Shown: positions 23,653 to 34,855 of the stretch, one piece after another
Position numbering within the stretch: the stretch's first letter is position 1
Layout of the letters: every line of letters starts with the position of its first letter
NCBI RefSeq assembly: GCF_030272615.1
Contig: NC_081407.1
Location: forward strand, 374,019,087 to 374,083,086
Direction of reading: 5' to 3'
Origin: Cryptomeria japonica
Lineage: Eukaryota; Streptophyta; Pinopsida; Cupressales; Cupressaceae
Length of the DNA: 64,000 nt
The notes under the pieces: model-generated
The model's database searches: none
Told to the model about the DNA's origin: nothing
The model's input: only the letters and a program-made list of their open reading frames with translations
Made by a program: the position numbers and the translations under genes

Positions 23653-24502
23653 GTTTTTATGTAGCAGGTGTTGAAAAGGATTGCACTTATCTACCAGTTG
23701 TGCTATGAATCTTCGGATGGACTAGAGTCTGCCTTGTAGAGATCGAAGTTGACTGATATTTCTTGGTGGTTGCATTTCCAAGATGGCCTTGACTTTTGCT
23801 GGATTAGCTTCAATTCCTCTTTTGGATACAATGAATCCTAGGAGCTTCCTGGAGGTTACTCCAAAGACACATTTCTTGGGGTTTAATCTTACTTTGTATT
23901 TTTCCAACCGATCAAAGATGACTGAAAGTATGTCCAAATCTGTATTTCTGTCTATTGATTTTCCCAAGCAGGTCATCAACATAATCTTCCATGGTTACGT
24001 GCATGAGATCATGATAGATAGTAGTCATGGCTCTTTGATATGTCGCACCTGCATTCTTTAGCCCGAAGGGCATGACATTCCAACAAAAAGTTCCCCACGA
24101 ACAAGTAAATGATGTTTTGTGTTGATCCTCGGGTGCGATCCTTATTTGATTATAACCAGAGAATCCATCCATTAATGATAACATTTTATGACCTGCTGTG
24201 AGATCGACAATCAAGTCAATATTTGGTAATGGGAAGTCATCCTTTGGACAAGCTTTGTTGATGTCTCTAAAATCTGTACATATTCTGATGCTGTGATCTG
24301 GTTTACTAACAGGTACCAAGTTGGAGATCCATTTGGGATAATCGATTGGGCGTATGAATCCGACATCCAATAACTTCTCAAGTTCTGCTTTGACTAGTAA
24401 TGCCACTTGTGGATGCATTTTTCTTAATTTCTGTTTTACTGGTTTTGCCCCCGGTTTGACTGTCAAATGATGCATTACCAAATCCGGATCTAATCCAGGC
24501 AT
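23653..24502 (-). pseudogene. E2 reverse transcriptase with a one-base frameshift
   Basis: Contains GFIRPIDYPKWISNLVPV, CTDFRDINKACPKDDFPLP, LSLMDGFSGYNQIRIAPED, MPFGLKNAGATYQRAM and the active site YVDD at 23972-23983. Just downstream the frame breaks in a run of four T on the plus strand (23959-23962), where three would keep the frame; it then continues as FDRLEKYKVRLNPKKCVFG to 23722 (TAG). RT would copy packaged RNA to cDNA. The catalytic Asp residues are intact but the protein cannot be completed. Confidence 0.9.
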
Positions 24503-25228
24503 ATCAGCGTATGACCAGGCGAAGTTAATTTGTCACTCTTTGAAGAAACTTATGAATTTTGACCTTTCAGACTCTGTCAATGATTGAGCTAGGAATATGT
24601 TGTGTGGAACCTCTTCTGTACCAATGTTTGTTTTAATAGTCTCCTGTACCAACATGGATGACTTTTCCTCATATGATGCTGGGAGAATGTCAAGCCTTCC
24701 ATCTTTGGGTGCCTCAGAGAGGTTTTTGCCCTCAGATACGTCCTTTCTTTTTACTTTTTTGGGGTCAGACAGCACCACAGTGTGGTTTTTGCCATAAGAC
24801 CCTTGATTTGTTCTTATTTTCACATTTTTGCGACTGGAAGGTCTGACACCCTCGCCAAAATATGCCACGCTATTGAGTTCTATAGTGTATCCCGCTTTAT
24901 GGTCTCCAGGAGGAAGATCATCTCGTATGCCCAGATAGTCAATAAAAGCTTCATCGTTTTGGAATGTGTCAAACTGTGCAGGTCCTTCATGATCCCAGTC
25001 AATGAGTTGGCGGTGAACAAGGGGAAGGTCATTAATGTCTTCAAAGTTAGGGGAGCTAAGAGTGAAGATGCAGTTATATTCGGGTATGTCAAGGTAATTA
25101 TCGAGGTCATCGATGGCACTCTCCTCATCAGTCTCGATTGTGAGCGAATCCAAATTATCATCACTAGTAGCGCATTCTAGGACAGGTGTTCTCATCCTAT
25201 GTGATTTCAACCTAGAACCTTGAGACAA
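24503..25228 (-). pseudogene. E2 linker between G-patch and reverse transcriptase
   Basis: About 230 acidic residues (ETDEESAIDDLDNYLDIPE, FLAQSLTESERSKFISFFKE), in the same frame as the Gag-protease region but separated from it by TAG at 25232 and from RT by TGA at 24533. No catalytic motif seen. Confidence 0.7.
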
Positions 25229-25231
25229 GGA

Positions 25232-26900
25232 CTATGTGGAATCCTCGTGAGTTGTTTCTTGACCAACTCTGAACTTGTTATAAAATTCCTCTTCTTCTGT
25301 GGGTTCATCTGGCTCTCTGAATATCTCGTTGAGCTCGTAGTCACTAGAAGACTTGTCTGAACCCCATTCCCATTCGTTAGAATCTATGGAATAGCGATCC
25401 TCTTGTTGCATTTTGGCAGCTTTGATTTGTAAGGCTTCTTCTGTCCTTTGGGTATGGACCTTGGAAGTTAAGAAACCAAGTCCTTTCGAGCGTTCCTTTT
25501 TGAAGGTCAATTCAGGTTGTAAAGGTTCCATGATACCTTCCTTTCGTAACCCCAGAGGGCTTTTTCCATCATACCCGAATTTTTGTAGAATTTTGAAGCC
25601 TTTGCCATATTTCTCACATGGTAGGTTGATGTGGTCTTGTGTTTCCTCTTCATGGTCCCTGAAAAGCATTTTGTATAAATCTTCCTCTTCTAGTTCACCC
25701 CATCTTTGAAAGGTAGTAGGGTCCCATTTGAGCATCATGATGGATACTTGCTTGTTAGGATGTGGTCTTCCATATTCTTTTGGGGAACTCATGACTTGTC
25801 GTAAGTGCATGGTTTGATTTAAAGTATATTCCCCCATGCCTTTGTCCTGAAACTTGCCTTTAAGCTCACCTTGTTTTGAGGTCAAAGGTTTTAATGACTC
25901 AGAATCAATGTATGCCGACGAAGGAACAGCCTCACGATTACTAGGAATGATGGTCTCAGTCTTTGATTTTAGGTTATTGCAGTATATGAATGGATTAGGA
26001 TCACCGTTAACTGTTACTTCCACTCCATTATGAGGAAACTTAATGCATTGGTGATATGTGGATGGGAATGCCCTCATTTCATGAATCCAAGGGCATCCTA
26101 GCAATATGTTATAAGTGAGATTTAAATCCAGGACTTGACAAACCACATCCTTTGCAACTGGCCCAACTCTGAGAGGTAAGGTGATTGTGCCCTTGGATGA
26201 ATGCTCTTCATCATCATATTCCTTAATGGTGATTTGATTTGTAGAATTCATAGCTTTATCAGAATATCCCAATTGTGTAATAGTGCTTAATGTGCAAATG
26301 TTTAGACCTGCTCCTCCATCTATCAGGACTCTTTTTATTCGATGTTTGTGTATGAAGGCTTCAATGTGTAATGGTGCATTATGTGCCTGACTTACGGAGG
26401 CGTCATCGGCTTCTGTGAAAGTAAGGGAGTGTGGAACGGAAAGGTATCCCACCATGGCTTGAAACTGGTCCACATTCAGATAAGTAGGAACAACAGTATC
26501 TCTCAAGATTTTGTCAAGAATGGCTTTGTGAGCAGGAGATATGCGTAATAGCTCAAGGATTGAAATGAGCGTGGGTGTCTTCCCTAGTTGTTCTACAAGG
26601 TCATATTCAGGTTTGGTTGATGAAGAAGTGGTGTTTTTAGTTGGAGCACCTTGCAAAGTGATTTTACCTCGGCGGGTTGTAACATGACATTTAGAGGTAG
26701 GTTCAGAAGAAGATCCAACACCTTTTAAGACAATCTTGGGTCTCTGGGTAGAATTCTCAAGGGTTTTGTCCTTGATGATAATGGTAGAGACATAATTGTC
26801 CATCGAGATGTGATTGATGGTTGAATCATAGTTGTAAGATTCTCTGGTATAGTTGGTTTGATCCTCTGTGGCTTTAGCTTTTCCCTTGTCATGTTTTGGG
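25232..26900 (-). pseudogene. E2 retropepsin and G-patch
   Basis: The protease region (about 26060-26410) has the active-site turn VLIDGGAGLNIC (D-G-G at 26312-26320) and the second half LLGCPWIHEM ... KFPHNGVEVTV. It would be expected to cleave the polyprotein. About 150 residues later a G-patch follows (25475-25615: GFKILQKFGYDGKSPLG, ERSKGLGF), a glycine-rich nucleic-acid-binding module also found next to the protease of some retroviruses. The frame is open from 28114 to 25232. Confidence 0.82.
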
Positions 26901-28852
26901 AATGGTTCCTTAAACATCTCATGTTCTTGATTAGACAAATATCCCTCAATCTCAATGTCACCTCTATCCATAAGATCTTGTATGATATTCTTCAGTTGAT
27001 GACAATTTCTTGTCTTATGACCCTTGCTCTTATGAAATTCACAATACTCATCATCATTCCACCAATTTGGTTTGACCTTTGGTTCATATGGAGGAAAATC
27101 TGGAACTGTGATTACCTTGTTTGCCACTAGCTTCTTGAAAACTGACTCAAGTGGTTCTCCCAATGGAGTGTACTCAAGTGGTTCTCCCAATGGAGTGTAC
27201 TTCCTTCGTGATTTGGAAGTTGTTTGAGTATTCACTTGATTGTTTGTAGAACTTGATCCCAAAAAGATGAATTTGGGTCGCACTGTGTTGGCATCAACAA
27301 CACCATCATTGACTGTGTTCTTGTTTTTATTCCAAAATCTTGGCTTATCTTTTCCTTTAAAGTCATCTTTGTTTTCCTTGAATATCTTAATGACTCCTTG
27401 TTCAATTAGGACCTTTTCTGTCGCTAAGCCTTTTTCAATAACGTCCTTGAAGGTGGACAAACGAGCTTTTCTTAGATCATAGCCAATGTCTTTGTTAACA
27501 TTTTGTGTGAACATCTCTACCATTTGTTTTTGTGGAATTTCACAAGAGCATCTGCTGGCTAGATTTCTCCATCTTTGTAAGAATGATGCAAAAGACTCTC
27601 CCTCTTTTTGCTTGCTGTGGCACAAAGTAGTGACTGGTATGTCTGTCTCTATGTTGTAGGAGAAATGTTGAATAAATGCCTCTGCTAAGTCACCCCATGA
27701 CTTAATTCCAAGTGGAAGTTGGGAGAACCATTCCATAGCTTGATCACCTAGGCTTTGTGGGAATAATCTCATCAAATATGTCTCTTCTGCTACTACCTCA
27801 ATGCAAGCTGTGAAAAACTGTCTTATGTGTGGCTTAGGATCCCCTTTTCCTCTATACTTATCAAATTTAGGCGTCACAAAGTGTGTAGGAAATGGAGGCA
27901 TTGGAATGCTCTTGTCAAATGGATAAGGACATATGTCTCTCATTGTGTATGTTGGCTTTGGTGTATTTATGTCCTCCATTTTCTTTTGTAAGTCCCTGAT
28001 TTGTTGCTCCAAATTGCTCTTAGGTGGAGATCGACTTCTTGGACCATACCCTATGCTTGAGGCACCAATTGGAGGAGGATCATGTTGCATATATGGATGA
28101 TATTGATCATACACATGTTCATATGGAGGAGGTCTATAGTAATGCTATGTATATGGACCACTTGGTATAGATTCATGTTGAGGAACACCATATCTATTTT
28201 GTGCATGTATACCATATTCTACAGGCATGTCATGTTCTAATGTGTTGCCCCCAAATTTGACATGAGGTTTCCTTGTGTCCATATTTTGGGCATGCCTTTG
28301 AATATCCAATTGCTTTGGTGGTTGATCCTTAGCATTAGTATGTGATTGAGCGTATTTGTCTGCATAAGACTTCCATAATGGTCTACGAAGGTGAGTATCA
28401 TATGTTTGACCATGTGTATGTGGGACCTCTAGTTTTTGAAGCAAAGCTGATGGTGATTCAGGTACCATGTGTGGTCCTCTATTTCCTTCACTATTAGGTC
28501 TCCTTTGATCCATGTTGGAGTGAGGTTGTTGTAAAGGTCGATTTTCCATTATTTGAGACATGTCAAAATCATGAGGTATCTTGGCTCCACTTTGTGCCAT
28601 CATTTGTAAGAAGTATTGTCTATCCCTCCTCATTATTTCCTCAACCAATCGATTGAAATGGGGATTCATAATGGATTTTTCCACATCTGCTGAATGTATT
28701 GAAAAGTTGTCCATATTGTCATTGTGTGTAGCATTGTTGTTTGTAGTGTCCATGTTCTCAACATTTGGAATGTTTCTATAGGCATCCATGTCAGGTAATG
28801 TAGTATGATTGGAATTGAAAAAGATATCATTGTCATACTCATAAGAACTCAT
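26901..28852 (-). pseudogene. gag: E2 Gag
   Basis: Starts at ATG 28850-28852. The first 235 codons are Asn, His and Met rich and end at TAG 28145-28147; the same frame resumes at once. The Gag core has KFDKYRGKGDPKPHIRQF, AMEWFSQLPLGIKSW and FIQHFSYNI; a zinc-knuckle-like CEFHKSKGHKTRNC lies at about 27005-27050. A short tandem duplication (YTPLGEPLE twice, about 27145-27200) is unusual. Apart from the one TAG the Gag-protease frame is open for nearly 1,200 codons. Confidence 0.88.
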
Positions 28853-29409
28853 GTTTGCGGAATCTTAAGCCTCTTTAGTTTCTCTCCTAGATTTTTGAAG
28901 ATGGGTTTCAACCATGAACTAGGTATTGACCGAGATGTGTGAGACTAGATGAAAAATGGAAAAAAAGTATGGAAGACCAAGAGTTGGATGGAATGTAAAT
29001 GACTTTGAAGTGTACTTGCAATGTCCAAAGTGTAAGACCAAGTATGTATGTAGTAGAGTAGGTGTGACTTCCAAAGAGAGGATAGTTTCTCTTGATGACG
29101 TAAGTTGACCTTGACTCTAAGTAAGACCAAATGAGACCCAAAGGTAAGAAACCTTGATGAGGGACCACTTAGCAAAGTGTTGTTGTATGTAGTGTGTTGA
29201 CAAAGTATGATGAGGACAAGCAAGTGACCTTTTGACTCAAGTTTAGACAATTGTGAATGTAATGAGAGATGCAAAGCAATGATGGACTTTGTGAGACCCA
29301 AAGACAGGTTGACTGCTAAATGAAACCCTGGAGAAATGACCTAGGAAGCTCAAGAGTTTCGAAACTGACCGTGTTTGTTTGCTGGACTGTAAGAGTTTTT
29401 TAATTCTGG

Positions 29410-29600
29410 ACACAGATGCACCTGTATACTTCACAGACGCGGTTTCCCGACACAGACGCGGCTCTGTTTAACACAGACGCGTTTCTGAGATTTTTTTGCC
29501 AAGTGTAATGTTGATTGTTGGAACACAGACACGATTCTGCCCTTCACAGACGTGGTTATACAACACAGACGCTATTATGTCCGACACATACGCGTTTCTG
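29410..29600 (-). repeat. Minisatellite cluster B (about 8 copies of CGCGTCTGTG on the sense strand)
   Basis: Plus strand shows cacagacgcg and close variants at irregular spacing; same family as cluster C and the inverse of cluster A. Confidence 0.78.
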
Positions 29601-29875
29601 TAAAATTTGTGCAATTTTTTTCAATCTATGAAGTCATTTTGTTGTGACCAAATCTGACTGTTTGAATGTTTTTCGTGACAAGAGGACATAGTGTTGATGA
29701 GGACTCAATGTTTGCAAGTGTCTAGACTCAAAATGACTCCAAAAAAAAGTGTGTTGTTTGATGTAAAAATGTTTTGCATACACTTGAAGACACAAAAGAC
29801 ACAATGTTTTGCTATTTGGTCTTGAATGTTTAAAATAAGTCAAGCACAATTCTTATGGCTGGCCAAGACAATAGT

Positions 29876-30225
29876 TGTTGATCCCACATGAGGTTTTACC
29901 CTCGAGGCTACGCTATTCAGAGCGGATACTTAGATGCTTGACCTCACTGGCTCCACCCTCGGCACTCACTTCTCGGGTCAGCCAAGCATTAGTCCCCACG
30001 AAAACTCCCCGTGGTGAACTTTGTATCTCTACTAAGAACCGTATGTGTGTGGGCCGCTACCAGAGGTCCGACCTCCTACCTCAACAACTAGAAGGATTTG
30101 GGCTTCTAAAACAAAAAGGTGCTAGTAAGGGCATCCGCTCGTGTGGCCATACATGCGGCACTTTCAGCTCTATAAATACAGAAGGCTCCCAGCCGGTAGG
30201 GGTTACGCCCTACAACTGATCAAAT
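29876..30225. other. G+C-richer block in the E2 leader with a plus-strand TATA
   Basis: Base composition differs from the surrounding leader. A 114-codon plus frame (29875-30219) has no motif I recognise. TATAAATA lies at 30171-30178 on the plus strand, opposite to element transcription; no gene follows it directly. Confidence 0.35.
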
Positions 30226-30810
30226 AAATTTGATCAAACGGGTTTATGGGGAGACATAGTGTCAGTATGAACTAATCAGCACACATTATCCATAGTTTTC
30301 ACCATGAATACATTTGTTTATAGTGGTTTGGAAGAGGTGGGTTTTCCTCGCTACCACTTGGGTCGTTCTCTTCTCAGTAGTAGTCCTAATGACCACACGG
30401 GAAGACAGGCCCTCTAAAGACTAAACAAAAAGAGCCTATTGCTCAAGACACAAAAGACAATGATTCAATTTTAGTGCACCAACTGAAGTGTTTGCTAGTC
30501 TATGAAAATAAGGCACACAATAAAAATCCAAAAACCCTTGCCAAGGTCCTGCAACAAAGATTTGTTAGTAGTTTGGATTGTTTGAAATAATCACCCCTTC
30601 CTGCAAGCACACAAGTTAGGTAAATTTTAAACCCAAAAGACTTTGTGAAAATAGGGGCCTTCAACCGAACGATTTAGCTTCGAAGACAAGTTGCACCAAT
30701 TTCGTTAGCTAGATCTGAAAATGTTAGCTCAAAATAAACCAGATCTGAAACCCTAAATGCAAAATCTGAAAAACCGAATCAATAAAAATCCAAAATTTGA
30801 AACTGGTGAA

Positions 30811-31048
30811 CACAGATGTGATTACCCTCAACACAGACATGGCTGGGTGACACAGACGCGACTACAGAACGCAGACGCATCTTCCGAACATAGACGCGGA
30901 TAAAAACAGCACAGACGCGACTTTAAAACACAAACGCGCTTTCCTGGAACCTGCAAAATAAAATATCGCCAATAACACAGACGCGATTCCAGAGGTCACA
31001 GACGCGCCAGAAAATCAAAAACGCGATTCGAAAGTGTGCAGACGCGAA
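30811..31048 (-). repeat. Minisatellite cluster C (about 11 copies of CGCGTCTGTG on the sense strand)
   Basis: Plus strand cacagacgcg and variants, each separated by about 10-15 variable bases, ending about 90 bases from the primer site. Confidence 0.78.
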
Positions 31049-31136
31049 AATGTCGAAAATGTTGTTGAAAACGTCAGATCTGCAACTTCAAACACAAAAT
31101 CTGCGACAAGATGTTAAATGCAAAAAGGGACTAGAG

Positions 31137-31156
31137 TCCCACCGGGCGTGCCAAAA
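31137..31156 (-). other. E2 primer-binding-like site
   Basis: Minus strand reads TTTTGGCACGCCCGGTGGGA directly after the 5' LTR end. The TGG start and position fit a tRNA 3'-end primer; tRNA not assigned. Confidence 0.65.
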
Positions 31157-31922
31157 TGTATATGGTGAAAATGGATAACAATAATAACAATATTGAAAGG
31201 CTAAATAGATTCAACTACAAAACCCTAGCCTAACAACAACAAAGATCCACCATAACATATGAAGATTACCTAAGACAATGCAAATCAAATGAAATCACAA
31301 AGATTATACCATCACATGTCCAATAGGGTTTTGATCTCCATTCTTCCTATCTCCATTGATCTTGCTTGATATATTTGCTCTCAGATTTTATATGCACAAG
31401 AGCTCAACAAAGAATGGAATGTGGTTGCAAGTAGGATCGTAGTGTAGTCCAGTCCTTAAGATTTTTCATTAGGGTTTGATAATGAAGAAAGCATCTCCTT
31501 ATATAGAAGACACTATATGAAATGGAGGGATAAGATTGAGAGGTGTAAAAGGAGGTCGACTATGATTAGAGGGTAGGTAAAAGAAATAATAAAATAATGA
31601 AAGGGGTAGGTAGTGTATGAATTAAGAGATGAATGACATGTGTCATGGGTAGAAAAGGTTAATGAATTAATTAAATAAATAAAGATTTATTTAATTAATA
31701 GAAGAAGTGGGATAATTAAATAAATAAGATATTTATTTAATTTAGGAAAAGGATAATTTAAATAAATAAATATATTTATTTAAATGAGAAATAAGGCTAG
31801 AAGAGGATAAATGAATTAATTAAATAAATAAAGATTTATTTAATTAATAGAAGAATTAAGCTTAGATAATTAAATAAATAAAATATTTATTTAATTAAAC
31901 TGGACAATTTTGGGTGTCTACA
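31157..31922 (-). repeat. E2 5' LTR (766 bp)
   Basis: Near-identical to 15758-16523 and followed by the second ACACA. The TATA box lies around 31500. Confidence 0.93.
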
Positions 31923-31952
31923 ACACACACACACATATTTGTGTGTGTGTGT
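31923..31952. repeat. AC/GT dinucleotide tract at the E2 right flank
   Basis: acacacacacac then gtgtgtgtgtgt; E2 inserted at its edge, and its first five bases are the right copy of the target duplication. Confidence 0.75.
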
Positions 31953-32094
31953 ACATATAATAGGTTATCGAAAAGGTGATATGATCTCTATAGCTATACC
32001 CAATAACGAAAGCGATATTTAACCCTATGCAAAAACCTAACATAAGGTCAAACACTAGGGTTTAACAAAGACACCTTACAAAATGGAATTGTGG

Positions 32095-32875
32095 TGCAGT
32101 CATGGTGAGGAGGATCCTCAATGAGGACAGTACAAATCATGCAATAATTATGAAACAACACTAAGAAACACTGGAGAGAGAGAGAGAGAATGCCATATCA
32201 GGCGCGAATCAATTACAACTGTTGACAATATGTGGGCTTACATGTAGGCGAAATGCCTTGTTACATAATTATATCCATATGCATCAATCCATAATCACTC
32301 ATTGGATCTAAATGATAATATAATGATCCTGCTATTAAATAATACTATCCTAAGATCAGATACACCAATATATAAAATCTAGAAGCATTCGGGTCAGCCA
32401 AGAAATATCTCATTCCCTAAGGTGGGAAAATGAAATGTGCAAGTAGGTCGGCCCCAAAATATGAAATGAAATCCTTCGAAAAAGAATCACCATGAAGCGC
32501 AGACCAACAAGAAGGTCGATCAATCATCGAAGATCATTGAACAAGGGATCAGTCGGCTCCGCACATCAAGGAATTTCTCTACAAGACTCAAGAATGCCAA
32601 CTAGTCATTAAGCTCAAATAGGTCTGGAAACAGAAAACTGCCAGCCAATCCGGTGATGATAACTTTCTGGAAAATGATCCAAACGGGATGCGGTTTGGGA
32701 AAAAGGTAGAAGAAATGGAATGCAAGCTAAATTTAGCTCCGGACAAGAAATGATCAAAGCCAAGGAATCTGGTGAAATCTCATAAACTAAACTATTGAAA
32801 TGAACAAAGGACAAAACTAAAAATAAAATATTTTTGGTTGACGCAAGATTGCCAAGAACCAGGGATGCTCCTGCA
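32095..32875 (-). repeat. E3 3' LTR
   Basis: From tgcagtcatggtgaggagg to ggatgctcctgca; homologous to 37557-38346, sharing ggaggatcctcaatgagga, caatatgtgggcttacatg and gcaagattgccaagaacc. Confidence 0.85.
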
Positions 32876-32929
32876 TTAGACATCTGGGGTTAATGAAAAG
32901 TGATTCCCTCATTTTGATGGGGCTAAAGG

Positions 32930-33202
32930 AAAACCAATACGGTCCACCTTAGCCTGAGAAATCCAAGAATAATCTTCAACTAGTCAGTCTCTCCACTTAA
33001 GAAGATATTCTTTGTATTGTCTGCTACGTGTGCTCTTATTGACTTTTCTATTCAAAATCTCTTCAATCTCATTCGATTTCTTCTCAGGGAACCGCTTCTC
33101 CAAATTTGGTTCAATTTTATCACTGGGTTTGGTTCCATGGTACTGATAAAGATCTGTAATGTTTAATATAGGTGATATATCGAAGGTCTCTGATAGCTCC
33201 AA
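32930..33202 (-). pseudogene. E3 chromodomain at the integrase C-terminus
   Basis: Reads EEILNRKVNKSTRSRQYKEY then LLKWRD, TAG (32984-32986), and on to VEDYSWIS. This is the chromodomain pattern of chromoviruses, which directs integration by binding histone marks. The stop falls inside the domain. Confidence 0.82.
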
Positions 33203-34400
33203 CTCATAAGCATTACCTTAATCAAATTTCCTCAAGATCTTACAAGGTCCAAACTTGCTCATCTGCAACTTGTTATAGGTTCCAATTGTAGATCTTTATT
33301 TTCTCAGATACACCATCACTTTATCGCCAACTCCTTATGTCTTCTCTTCTCATCTACCTTCTCCTTAGAATTGTTATTCATATCCTCCAATTGTTGTTTA
33401 ACCTGAATATCTAAGGCCTTCATGTGATCTACAAATTCTTCTATTTTTGCACTCCACTTGTCTTCATTACTGATATCCCTCAATTCTGATATACCTCTAG
33501 GGTGTGCTCCGGTAACAATCTCAAAAGGCGTTCTTCCAGTACTCTTGTTCACTGAATTGTTGTAGGCAAGCTCTATTTGTACAAGAATCAAATCCCAACT
33601 TCTGGTCTTCTCTCTAACCAAGCATCTCAATAAATTTCCCAAACTCTTGTTTACTATCTCAGTCTATCCATCAATCTGTGGGTGAAAAGTAGAACTGAAT
33701 TTCAAATCTGTCTTCATCTTCTTCCAAAGTTTCCTCCAAAAAATAACCAACAAACTTAGTATCTCTGTTTGAAACTATGCTCTTAGATAATCCATGCAAT
33801 CTCACTACTTCTTTGAAAAATAAGTCAGTTATATGCACTACATCAAACATCTTCTTACAAGGTATGAAATGAGTCATCTTCAAGAATCTATCCACCAACA
33901 CAAATATAGAATCATTTCCTCTCTGTGTCCTAGGTAACCCAAGTATGAAATCCATTCTTTTATCCTCCCAAGTTCTCTCTAGAACTATCAAAGGTTTATA
34001 CAATCCCACATTTTGACTACTACCTTTTGCAACTTGACAAACTCTATAACTTTGCACAAATTTCCTTACATCCTTATGAATCAAAGGCCAAAAATAATGT
34101 TCACTCACCAATGCTAATGTTTTGTCAATATCAAAGTGTTCGACTAATCCTCCACTATGCTTCTCTTTTATCAGATTCTCCCTCATATAACTCTTAGGTA
34201 TACACAACTGAACTCCTCTAATTAACATCCCATCCTGAATGAAATAATCCAACCACTTACTTCTATCTACCATAACTGGTGCTTTATATGCTTTTGAAGG
34301 TTCTGCAAAATTCGGGTCATCATCATACAAGGTCTTCAACTCTTCAAATTCTAATATTGTCACTCTCATCTCTTCCAGTAAATTCCTTCTTCTGCTAAAG
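33203..34400 (-). pseudogene. int: E3 integrase
   Basis: Zinc-binding part near 34020-34180 (EKHSGGLVEHFDIDKTLALV ... SYRVCQVAKG), catalytic Asp in RMDFILGLP, then SIVSNRDTKF, where the usual S-D-R-D reads S-N-R-D, so the second catalytic Asp is probably lost (a G-to-A change). A small indel near 33670 shifts the frame; the following piece (33316-33642) carries LAYNNSVNKSTGRTPFEIV and VDEKRRHKELAI. Several stops. Confidence 0.8.
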
Positions 34401-34825
34401 GCATCAACAACTTTGTTCAATTTTCCACTTCTATGCTTCAACACAAAGGTGTAACTCTGCAAAAACTCTACCCATCTCATATGACTTTGATTCAACTTAC
34501 TCTGACTGTTCAAATACTACAAGGCTTGATGATCAGTATACAATACAAACTATTTAGGCAATAGGTAATGTATCCACTTCTTCAAGGCCTGAACTATGGC
34601 ATAAAATTCTTGATCATACACTAAATATCTCCTTCTTGCATCATTCAACTTCTCACTGAAATAGGGTACTGCTCTCCCTTCCTGACTTAGCACTACTCTG
34701 ATTGCATTTCCACTTGCATCACAGTCCACTTGAAATACTTTGTTGAAATATGATAAAGCTAATAGAGGATGTTCAGTCACCTTCTTCTTTAACAATTCAA
34801 AACTCTTATTTTCTCCGGATGTCAA
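34401..34825 (-). pseudogene. E3 RNase H
   Basis: FQVDCDASGNAIRVVLSQEG, VPYFSEKLNDARRRYLVYDQ and EFYAIVQALKKWIHYL identify a gypsy RNase H; after TAG at 34550 it continues with MRWVEFLQSYTFVLKHRSGK and a damaged DAFSRR motif. Confidence 0.85.
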
Positions 34826-34855
34826 TTTGAATTATTTCCTATCTCCTCTCATTGT

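Larger units (their letters stand above)
28853..31136 (-). other. E2 5' leader, 2.3 kb
   Basis: Untranslated region between primer site and Gag. It holds minisatellite clusters B (29410-29600) and C (30811-31048), and a G+C-richer block at 29876-30225. Confidence 0.6.
15758..31922 (-). mobile_element. E2: full-length Tat-lineage Ty3/gypsy element with an antisense PMD gene (16.2 kb)
   Basis: Two 766-bp LTRs of equal length differ at only about nine positions (1.2%), with TG...CA ends, an ACACA duplication, a primer site and a polypurine tract all in place. In transcription order on the minus strand: leader, Gag, protease, G-patch, RT, two RNase H domains, integrase, then a long 3' region holding a plus-strand gene. 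The dual RNase H and long extra 3' region are typical of the Tat/Ogre group. The polyprotein frame carries about 11 stops and one frameshift, and integrase has lost its catalytic Glu. The low LTR divergence against this many nonsense changes suggests it was already defective when it inserted. Confidence 0.93.

Noticed and set aside
23959-23971. Programmed frameshift at GGGAAAA in RT
   Set aside because: The phase is wrong for a -1 slippery heptamer, the change needed is +1, and it lies inside the RT active-site region, not at a domain junction.
21925-25180. Plus-strand frames of 130 or more codons at 21925-22329 and 24782-25180
   Set aside because: Mirror images of integrase and of the linker before RT.
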